Shown here: piece after piece, positions 6,934 to 13,158 of the stretch
Layout: each line of letters begins with the position of its first letter
How positions within the stretch are numbered: position 1 is the first letter of the stretch
Assembly: GCA_023390905.1 (NCBI GenBank)
Contig: JAEWBY010000069.1
Location: 1 to 17,270 of the forward strand
Direction of reading: 5' to 3'
From: Pseudomonadota bacterium
GTDB taxonomy: Bacteria; Pseudomonadota; Gammaproteobacteria; Xanthomonadales; Xanthomonadaceae
DNA length: 17,270 bases
Notes under the pieces: model-generated
The model's input: only the letters and a program-made list of their open reading frames with translations
Told to the model about the DNA's origin: nothing
Database searches by the model: none
Translations under genes and position numbers: made by a program

Positions 6934-9051
6934 ATGGAGTCGATCACGCCGGAGGCCCGCGTGCGGGCGGAGCGTGCGCACACGCGGCGCGTCCGGGCAG
7001 GCATGCGCCTGTTCGGGTTGATTTTCGCGATGGTCATCGCGTCCACGCAGGCACAGGACGCGGACCATCTGCGCGCGCAGGCCGCCGTCGAACAGGCGCG
7101 GCCGAAGCCGCCACGATTCAGTCGCGCGCAATTCCTGGCGCGTCCGGTGGTGATGTCGGCCACGCTGTCGCCCGACGGACGCGAGGTGGCCTACCTGCAC
7201 GACGAGGGCGAACAGCGCAGCGTCTGGCGGATGCCGACCCGGGGTGGCGCTGCCGTGCGCGTGCTCGCGCAGACCGATGCGGAAGAAGTGATCTGGTCAC
7301 GCGATGCGCGCTGGATCTTCCTGCCGACGCCGCGGCAGTTGTTCGTCGTGGCGATGCGCGGCCAAGGGGGATCGCGCGCGCTGGCGACACTGGGCGGCCG
7401 CAGCCGCATGGAATTCGTCGGCCCCGATCCCTGGCGGCCGGCCGCCGCGCTGCTGCTCGAACATCCTCCGCAGGTCTCGCAGACGCCGCGCCGCTGGCGC
7501 ATCCATCGTATCGATGCACAAGGTGCGCGCAGCCTGTTGTGGGAAGACGCGCGTCCGATTGTCGACTTCGAAACCGATGCCGATGGCCGGCTCGCATTCC
7601 TGCTGCGTGCCGAAGGCGATGCACAGATGCTCTATCGCATCGATCGGCACGGACGGGCCCAGCGGATGATGCAGTGCGTGCGGGTGGAACGCTGCCAGCT
7701 GATCGGCAGCCTCGATGGCGGCCGCACCCTGCTGCTGAACTCCGATGCGCAGGCGTCGTTCGGGCGACTGCTCGCGATCGATGCCCGCGATCGACACACC
7801 ACACTGCACGCCGACCCGCGTGGCGAGGCGGATCTCGCGCAGGTCACGCTGGATCCGGTGACGCATCAACCGCTGTTCGCCAATTACCGCAGCACCGTTG
7901 CCGCCACGCATGCGCTTGCACCCGACGCATCGGCGGTGCTGGCGAAACTGCATGTGCGGTTCCCCGATCGCGATCTGCGCATCGAGGTCGGGCGCGGGCC
8001 CGGCGCAGCGTGGCTGGTGCATGAGCGCGCGGCGTCGTTCAAGGGCGAGCGTCTGCATCTGCTGGATCCCGCGTCCGGCATGACGAGGCCGATCCTCGCC
8101 GACGCGGGCTTCCGGCAGGGACGACATGCGGTCGAGCCGATGCCGGAGTCGGCGATGGCGCGCAAGTTCGCGATCCGCTATCGCGCCTCGGATGGGCGCT
8201 GGCTGCATGGTTTCGTGCTGCTGCCGCCGGGCGTGGAGGCCGCGCGCGCACCGCTGGTGGTGAACGTGCATGGCGGTCCGTTCAATCTGGTGCGGCCGGA
8301 ATTCGGCGCGCAGTCGCAACTGCTCGCCAATCGCGGCTATGTGGTGTTCGAACCGAACTTCCGGGGTTCGACCGGACTGGGGCGCGACTATCTGCTCGCG
8401 GCCAACGGCGATTTCGGCAATGGCCGCGTGCAGCAGGACATCGTGGAAGGCGTTCGTCATCTGCTGGCCCTGCGCATCGGCGATGCCGGACGCGTCGGCA
8501 TCCTCGGTGCTTCGTTCGGCGGCTACTCCGCCCTGCAAGGCGTTACGTTTCAGCCGGAGCTGTTCAAAGTCGGGATCGCGGCGGTGCCGCCGGCGGATTT
8601 CGGCTGGGTGTTGCGCTGGTATTCGCGCGGCCCGGATCAGATGTCGCGCGGTGTGCCGATGCGCGACACGATGCGGCTGCTGTCGCTGGATCCGGACGAT
8701 CCGGCGATCGCCCGGCGGCTGCGCGAACAGTCGCCGATCGCCAACGCCACGCGCGTACGACGGCCGATGTTGCTGCTGGCCGGCGCCGATGACGAGCGCG
8801 TGCCGATCCGCAGCGTGCTGCACTACGCCGCGCAACTGCAATCGCTGGGGAAGGACGTGACGCTGTTCGTCGATGCGGAAGGACAGCACCGGCTGGTGGA
8901 TCCGGTCACGCGCGAGGCCTATCTGTATCTGACCGAGCTGATGCTGCACCGGCATCTCGGCGGCCCCGCGCCCGATGCTCCGGATGCGGCACTGCGTGCC
9001 TCGTTGAAGAAGAATCTGCGGCTGCGCGGCATCGCCGTGCCGCCACCCTGA
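6934..9051 (+). CDS. Secreted S9 (prolyl oligopeptidase) family serine peptidase
   Basis: The product has 705 residues: a signal region, a beta-propeller (about 50-430) and a C-terminal alpha/beta-hydrolase peptidase domain (about 440-690). The catalytic triad is visible: Ser527 in GASFGGYS, Asp620 in GADDERVP and His652 in GQHRL. NVHGGPFNLVRPEFG forms the oxyanion region before the nucleophile. The fold and the HGGP/GxSxGGY pattern fit S9C-type acylaminoacyl/dipeptidyl peptidases, which degrade short peptides. AGGAGA lies 5 nt before the ATG at 6934. This start leaves a basic 23-residue stretch before the hydrophobic segment MRLFGLIFAMVIASTQA, so Met24 (7003) is a possible alternative start giving a more normal signal peptide. 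It begins 41 bp after the permease gene and may be read through from the ABC operon. Confidence 0.92.
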   Translation: MESITPEARVRAERAHTRRVRAGMRLFGLIFAMVIASTQAQDADHLRAQAAVEQARPKPPRFSRAQFLARPVVMSATLSPDGREVAYLHDEGEQRSVWRMPTRGGAAVRVLAQTDAEEVIWSRDARWIFLPTPRQLFVVAMRGQGGSRALATLGGRSRMEFVGPDPWRPAAALLLEHPPQVSQTPRRWRIHRIDAQGARSLLWEDARPIVDFETDADGRLAFLLRAEGDAQMLYRIDRHGRAQRMMQCVRVERCQLIGSLDGGRTLLLNSDAQASFGRLLAIDARDRHTTLHADPRGEADLAQVTLDPVTHQPLFANYRSTVAATHALAPDASAVLAKLHVRFPDRDLRIEVGRGPGAAWLVHERAASFKGERLHLLDPASGMTRPILADAGFRQGRHAVEPMPESAMARKFAIRYRASDGRWLHGFVLLPPGVEAARAPLVVNVHGGPFNLVRPEFGAQSQLLANRGYVVFEPNFRGSTGLGRDYLLAANGDFGNGRVQQDIVEGVRHLLALRIGDAGRVGILGASFGGYSALQGVTFQPELFKVGIAAVPPADFGWVLRWYSRGPDQMSRGVPMRDTMRLLSLDPDDPAIARRLREQSPIANATRVRRPMLLLAGADDERVPIRSVLHYAAQLQSLGKDVTLFVDAEGQHRLVDPVTREAYLYLTELMLHRHLGGPAPDAPDAALRASLKKNLRLRGIAVPPP

Positions 9052-9089
9052 GCCTCGCGCGCCCGGTGCAGCGCCGTCGTCGCGCGGCA

Positions 9090-9095
9090 TATACT
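9090..9095 (+). promoter_or_regulatory. Candidate -10 box for the small secreted protein gene
   Basis: TATACT lies 20 bp upstream of the ATG at 9116 in a GC-rich spacer. No convincing -35 is seen at 16-18 bp. It suggests that the small gene is transcribed on its own rather than only from the peptidase gene upstream. Confidence 0.35.
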
Positions 9096-9115
9096 CGGCG
9101 TACCTGGGGGAATCC

Positions 9116-9583
9116 ATGCGAAAGACGAATACGAGGCAGCGGCGCCTGCCAGCATGCGCGCGCCTGATGATGGTGTGCGCGGTGTTGGCCGGCGCGGCCA
9201 GCGCCCATCCGGATCCGGCGGAAGCCGAGCGCCCGGCACGTACGTTGCCGGAACCGGTGCGCGCCGACGTGGAAGCGATCACGGCGCAACTGCTTGAAAT
9301 CCGCGACGAAGAGGTCGAGCTGTCGTGCCCTAAAGCGGTCGAGAACGCGCGTTACGGCGTGGAGACGATGCTCGAGGTCGGGGAGCGCAACCGGCAGGGC
9401 GGTTACATGACGCAGGCGCAATACTCGGCGATGGCCATCCCGCTGCGCGAAGCGCTCACCACGCTGACGCTCGCCGATTGCGAACAGGCCAGCGGTGGCC
9501 GGCTCGCGTTCTATCGCTGCATGTCCAACGACTACAACCACGTGCTGGCCTGCGCGAAGCTGGATACGAAGCAGCCGGACTGA
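9116..9583 (+). CDS. Small secreted protein of unknown function with four cysteines
   Basis: This 155-residue protein has a clear Sec signal peptide: a basic start (RKTNTRQRR), a hydrophobic core to residue 28 and a probable cleavage after ASA at 30. The mature part is mostly helical by composition and carries cysteines at 71, 122, 135 and 146, which could form two disulfides in the periplasm. A GGGGGA Shine-Dalgarno sequence precedes the ATG. The codon use and the strong signal peptide support a real gene. I do not recognise a family; the spaced cysteines and charged helical character recall small periplasmic DUF proteins, but no motif identifies one. It lies between the S9 peptidase and the sugar symporter, in the same direction, and no functional link is visible. 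Confidence 0.72.
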   Translation: MRKTNTRQRRLPACARLMMVCAVLAGAASAHPDPAEAERPARTLPEPVRADVEAITAQLLEIRDEEVELSCPKAVENARYGVETMLEVGERNRQGGYMTQAQYSAMAIPLREALTTLTLADCEQASGGRLAFYRCMSNDYNHVLACAKLDTKQPD

Positions 9584-9708
9584 TCGCTGCGCCGCTTGAG
9601 CACGCGGCGGCGGGGCCCTCCGCGATGGACCGTGCTTCGGGAACGCCTGTCAGACCATTGCCAGGCGATGCTGCGACGCACGATGCATTCCGTCTGCCGC
9701 TGCGTATC

Positions 9709-9724
9709 CTGACAGCGCTGTCAG
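9709..9724. promoter_or_regulatory. LacI-type operator upstream of the sugar symporter
   Basis: CTGACAGCGCTGTCAG is a perfect 16-bp palindrome in the 286-bp gap before the symporter. Its 14-bp core TGACAGCGCTGTCA is identical to the one upstream of the TonB-dependent receptor (13125-13138). A central CG within an even palindrome is typical of LacI-family operators, and TGACA..CG..TGTCA is close to sugar operators known from Xanthomonadales and Shewanella. A weak -10, TATCCT (9705-9710), overlaps its left edge, as expected for a repressor site. The start codon is 146 bp downstream, so a long leader or a further promoter is implied. Nothing else was recognised in 9584-9869. Confidence 0.75.
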
Positions 9725-9869
9725 CGCGGCGGGGCCTGGATTTCCAGCGCGGGATGGCTCGCAATTGCATGCGCCGTTGGCTGGACGTGCAGCCTCGTCG
9801 ATCCGCGCAAGCCGATCGCGCTGCACGTTCCCGCACGCGGCGATCCTCATCGCGCACGGGAGTCCATCA

Positions 9870-11435
9870 GTGGAATTGTCCGCACTCGACATCGGCATCG
9901 TCCTGGCCTACCTGGCCGGCATCTTCATCCTTGCGCAGTGGGTCTCGCGCGAGAAATCCGGCCACCAGAAGGACGCGAAGGATTACTTCCTCGCCAGCAA
10001 GTCGCTGCCTTGGTGGGCCATCGGTGCGTCGCTGATCGCGGCGAACATTTCCGCCGAACAGATCATCGGCATGTCCGGTTCCGGCTACGCGATTGGTCTT
10101 GCGATCGCGTCCTACGAATGGATGGCCGCGCTGACGCTGCTCATCGTCGGCAAGTTCTTCCTGCCGGTGTTCCTGCGCAACGGCATCTACACGATGCCGC
10201 AGTTCCTGGAACAGCGCTACGGCACGCGCATCCGCACACTGATGGCGGTGTTCTGGCTGGGCCTGTACGTGTTCGTCAACCTGACCTCGATTCTGTGGCT
10301 GGGTTCGATTGCCGTCAGCCAGGTCACCGGCATGGACCAGATGCTGGCGCTGACGCTGCTGGGCGTATTCGCCCTGATCTACCAGTTGTATGGCGGCCTG
10401 AAGGCGGTGGCGCTGACCGACATCGTGCAGGTCTCGCTGCTGGTGCTCGGCGGCCTGCTGGTCGCTGGCCTGACGCTCAACCAGCTTGGCGAGGGTGCGG
10501 GCATCGTGGCCGGCTTCAACAAGCTCTGGTCCGCGCATCCGGAACACTTCGAGATGATCCTGAGCAAGGACAATCCCTTCTACAAGGATCTGCCCGGACT
10601 GAGCGTGCTCATCGGCGGCATGTGGATCATGAATGTCAGCTACTGGGGCTTCAACCAGTACATCATCCAGCGCGCACTGGCGGCCAAGAGCATCGGCGAA
10701 GCGCAGCGCGGCGTGCTGTTCGCCGCGTTCCTCAAACTGCTGATGCCGGTGATCGTGGTGTTGCCGGGCATCGCGGCGGTGATGCTCGCCCCGGATCTGG
10801 CCAAGCCTGATCAGGCCTACCCGACGATGATGCGCTTGCTGCCGACCGGCATCCTCGGCCTGGTGTTCGCCGCACTGGTCGCGGCCATCGTGGCTTCGCT
10901 GGCGTCGAAGATCAATTCGGTGGCGACCATCTTCACGCTCGACTTCTACGCCAAGCGCCGCGGCCAGGCGCCGAGCGAAGCGCGCCTGGTGAAGGTCGGC
11001 CGCATCGCCGCGACGGTCGCGGTGCTGCTTGGCATCCTCACCGCCCGGCCATTGCTGGGCAGCTTCGATCAGGGCTTCCAGTACATCCAGGAGTACACCG
11101 GCTTCTTCACCCCGGGCATCGTGGTGATTTTCGTGCTGGGCCTGTTCTGGAAGCGCGCCAACGAAGCCGGCGCACTGACCGCGGCCATCGGTTCATTCGT
11201 GCTGTCGATCCTGCTGAAGCTGGCATGGCCGGCGCTGCCCTTCATCGATCGCGTTGGTCTGGTGTTCCTGCTCGCGCTGGCGCTGGCCATCGTCGTCTCG
11301 CTCATCACCCCGCGCGCCGAAGGCAAGGATTTCATCCGCACCGATGATGTCGACTACCGCACCGATGGCGTGTTCAACATCGGCTCCATCGGCGTCATTG
11401 CCATCCTGATTGCGCTGTACACCCTGTTCTGGTGA
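9870..11435 (+). CDS. Sodium/glucose-galactose symporter (SSS family, vSGLT-like)
   Basis: This 521-residue inner-membrane protein of the solute:sodium symporter family is strongly reminiscent of Vibrio vSGLT along its length. The matching stretches include AANISAEQIIGMSGSGY (57-73), IASYEW (79-84), FVNLTSILWLG, YWGFNQYIIQRALAAKS, SLASKINSVATIFT, FQYIQEYTG and the C-terminal LYTLFW. Gln64 and Glu83, the Asn of GFNQY and the Gln of FQYIQ correspond, by family knowledge, to sugar-contact residues. The AANI segment and the SLASKINS helix form the sodium site. About 14 membrane segments are expected. I chose the GTG at 9870 because GGGAG (9858-9862) lies 7 nt upstream and the first helix then begins normally. 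The open frame 35 codons further upstream looks non-coding. Likely substrate glucose or galactose. The operator upstream ties it to the TonB receptor. Confidence 0.93.
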   Translation: MELSALDIGIVLAYLAGIFILAQWVSREKSGHQKDAKDYFLASKSLPWWAIGASLIAANISAEQIIGMSGSGYAIGLAIASYEWMAALTLLIVGKFFLPVFLRNGIYTMPQFLEQRYGTRIRTLMAVFWLGLYVFVNLTSILWLGSIAVSQVTGMDQMLALTLLGVFALIYQLYGGLKAVALTDIVQVSLLVLGGLLVAGLTLNQLGEGAGIVAGFNKLWSAHPEHFEMILSKDNPFYKDLPGLSVLIGGMWIMNVSYWGFNQYIIQRALAAKSIGEAQRGVLFAAFLKLLMPVIVVLPGIAAVMLAPDLAKPDQAYPTMMRLLPTGILGLVFAALVAAIVASLASKINSVATIFTLDFYAKRRGQAPSEARLVKVGRIAATVAVLLGILTARPLLGSFDQGFQYIQEYTGFFTPGIVVIFVLGLFWKRANEAGALTAAIGSFVLSILLKLAWPALPFIDRVGLVFLLALALAIVVSLITPRAEGKDFIRTDDVDYRTDGVFNIGSIGVIAILIALYTLFW

Positions 11436-11452
11436 TCCGCTGACGGCAGGAG

Positions 11453-11480
11453 GGCTGGTCGGACGCCTGTCCGATCAGCC
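11453..11480. terminator. Hairpin between convergent symporter and GH30 genes
   Basis: GGCTGGTCGGAC (11453-11464) pairs with GTCCGATCAGCC (11469-11480) around a 4-nt loop, a 12-bp stem with a single mismatch that is a wobble pair in one direction. It sits in the 61-bp gap between the stop codons of two converging genes, where a bidirectional terminator is expected. No T-run follows on either strand, so it is not a canonical Rho-independent terminator. Confidence 0.5.
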
Positions 11481-11496
11481 GTCCGGCAGCCGAATT

Positions 11497-12954
11497 TCAG
11501 TGGTCGCCTTTCCACACGAACGTGGCTAGGCTTTTGGCCGGCAGCGTGTAGCTGAACTGGCGCTCGCCCTCCGTGACTGAGATGCGCTGATCGCGCGCTT
11601 CGGAATTGGTGACGATCAGGACCCGTGATCCATCGTCCTCGTTGCGGAACGCGACGTTGTCGATGCCGCCATCGGTTTGGCTGGAATCGATGCGGCGCGC
11701 GCCCTGGCGCACGAAGCGGCTGGCGTGCGCGAGTGCGTAATATTCGTCGGTGCGGGTGACGCTGCCGTCCCTGGAATTTATCGTCACCACGCCGCGGCAG
11801 GTGTAGCAGCCTCCCTTGTTCGGACCGTTGTTCTGGTCCAGCGCGAGATTCCAGAACAGCACGCCGCGCGCCCAGTGCCGCGTGGCCTGGATGATCTGCT
11901 GCCGCGCCTGCAGCGTGAGCCCGCCGCTGATCACCGGTTCCCAGCTCCCGCCGGAACATTCGGTCATGTAGACGTCCTTGTCCGGATACGCATCGCGCAC
12001 CGGCGTCTGCGCTTCCACTTCGCCGCCATAGCAATGCCACGCCACGGCCGAGACATGGCGATGGGCCGCCGCATCGGCGAGCACGCCGAGCGGTTCCTGC
12101 GGCTTGTCCCAGTTGTGGTCCCAGTCGAAGATCTGCGGTGCATCCTTGCGGCTGGCCAGCAACGGCCCGAGGTGATCGCCGATGAAGCGAGCGCGCGCCG
12201 GTGCGTTGAGGCGCATGCCGGGATAGTCCTTCGGTTCGTAATCCGGCTCGTTCTGCACGGTCAGCGCGAAGATCGGAATGCCTTCGGCCGCATAGGCGTC
12301 GATGTACTTGACGAAGTAGCGTGCGTACGCGCCGTAGTACTCCGGACGCAGCGTGCCCTGGATCAGGCTGTTGCTGGTCTTCATCCACGCCGGCGCACTC
12401 CAGGGCGAGGCCATGATTTTCAGTTCGGGGTTGATCGACAGCGCCGCGCGCGCCACCGGGATCACGTCGTCGCGGTTGGGCGCGATGCTGAAGTGTTTGA
12501 GCTCCGGATCCGGTCGGTTGTCTGGCGTGTCGTCGAGACTGTAGTGATGCCGCGAGAAATCCGACGCGCCGATGGTCAGGCGGCTGAAACTCAGACCGAT
12601 CCCGTCGCCCTCGCGGCCGAACAGCTCGCGCATCAGCGCGTCGCGCTGCTTCGGATTCATCCGGTGCTGGATCAACCACGCGGAAGCATCGGTGATCGAT
12701 GCCCCGAAACCCACGATCGCCTGATGGCGTATCTCCGGGCTGACTTCGATGTGGACGGCACCGGCGTCGGCCGTGCCGAACCGCGCATCCGGTTGCGGCG
12801 CGATCGCCTTGCGATGATCCGAGGTGGTGATCCAGACCTGCGCGCCCTGTGTCGCGGCAGGCTGGGCGAGCAGCGGTTGAGCCGCGGCCGCCATGCCGAC
12901 GATCCACATGCAATGGGCGATGCGCGCCAGAGACGCGCGGCGATGATGTTTCAC
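11497..12954 (-). CDS. Secreted GH30-family glycoside hydrolase
   Basis: The 485-residue product has a signal peptide (RIAHCMWIVGMAAAAQPLLA, residues 11-30), a (beta/alpha)8 barrel (about 75-400) and a C-terminal beta-domain. GH30 landmarks are present: GFGASITDASAW (82-93), SPWSAPAWMKT (183-193), the acid/base Glu236 in TVQNEPDYEP and the nucleophile Glu332 in YMTECSGG. GH30 retaining enzymes include glucosylceramidases, beta-1,6-glucanases and beta-glucosidases or xylosidases. The sequence looks closest to the glucosylceramidase/beta-1,6-glucanase branch, so a beta-glucan or beta-glucoside substrate is likely but not certain. The GTG at 12954 was chosen because GGAGG (minus strand, 12960-12964) lies 5 nt upstream and the protein then starts directly with a basic n-region. 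It diverges from the TonB receptor gene. Confidence 0.92.
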   Translation of the reverse strand: MKHHRRASLARIAHCMWIVGMAAAAQPLLAQPAATQGAQVWITTSDHRKAIAPQPDARFGTADAGAVHIEVSPEIRHQAIVGFGASITDASAWLIQHRMNPKQRDALMRELFGREGDGIGLSFSRLTIGASDFSRHHYSLDDTPDNRPDPELKHFSIAPNRDDVIPVARAALSINPELKIMASPWSAPAWMKTSNSLIQGTLRPEYYGAYARYFVKYIDAYAAEGIPIFALTVQNEPDYEPKDYPGMRLNAPARARFIGDHLGPLLASRKDAPQIFDWDHNWDKPQEPLGVLADAAAHRHVSAVAWHCYGGEVEAQTPVRDAYPDKDVYMTECSGGSWEPVISGGLTLQARQQIIQATRHWARGVLFWNLALDQNNGPNKGGCYTCRGVVTINSRDGSVTRTDEYYALAHASRFVRQGARRIDSSQTDGGIDNVAFRNEDDGSRVLIVTNSEARDQRISVTEGERQFSYTLPAKSLATFVWKGDH

Positions 12955-13052
12955 TGAATCCTCCAATGCTGCAAAAAAGCCCGCGAGCCCCGCGCATGCC
13001 CGATGTTGCATCGCAGCGAACCCTCGCTCCGGAATCACACTAATTGATTGTT

Positions 13053-13084
13053 CCGGCTGAAATCGCGGTTATCGCTTCAGCCGG
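13053..13084. repeat. Inverted repeat between GH30 and TonB receptor genes
   Basis: CCGGCTGAA (13053-13061) and TTCAGCCGG (13076-13084) are perfectly complementary, separated by 14 bp that themselves hold two inverted copies of a GCGAT-like word. It lies just upstream of the receptor's -35 and about 100 bp from the GH30 start. It could be a second operator serving both divergent genes, or a hairpin. It does not resemble the TGACA palindrome. Confidence 0.4.
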
Positions 13085-13098
13085 GGCAAAACGAAAAT

Positions 13099-13128
13099 TT
13101 GACAATCCGCATTGGGCGACAGTATGAC
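13099..13128 (+). promoter_or_regulatory. Promoter of the TonB-dependent receptor gene
   Basis: TTGACA (13099-13104) is a perfect -35, preceded by an A-rich tract that could act as an UP element. TATGAC (13123-13128), 18 bp downstream, is the best -10. Transcription would begin near 13135, inside the LacI-type palindrome at 13125-13138, so a bound repressor would block initiation. Confidence 0.62.
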
Positions 13129-13138
13129 AGCGCTGTCA
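13125..13138. promoter_or_regulatory. LacI-type operator of the TonB receptor gene
   Basis: TGACAGCGCTGTCA is a perfect 14-bp palindrome, identical to the core of the site at 9709-9724 in front of the sugar symporter. It overlaps the -10 and the expected start point of the receptor promoter, the classic place for repression. No LacI-family gene is in the window, so the regulator must be encoded elsewhere. Confidence 0.8.
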
Positions 13139-13158
13139 ACACGGGCCGGAGAGGGGCC

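Noticed and set aside
7297..9282. 661-codon minus-strand frame opposite the S9 peptidase
   Set aside because: The plus strand holds a complete peptidase with its catalytic triad; the opposite frame is an R/H/Q-rich shadow.
11677..12957. 426-codon plus-strand frame opposite the GH30 gene
   Set aside because: Antisense shadow of a well-supported GH30 enzyme with no motif of its own.
11354..12997. Alternative minus-strand frame overlapping the GH30 gene
   Set aside because: It is out of frame with the GH30 motifs and has only low-complexity R/G/P-rich sequence.
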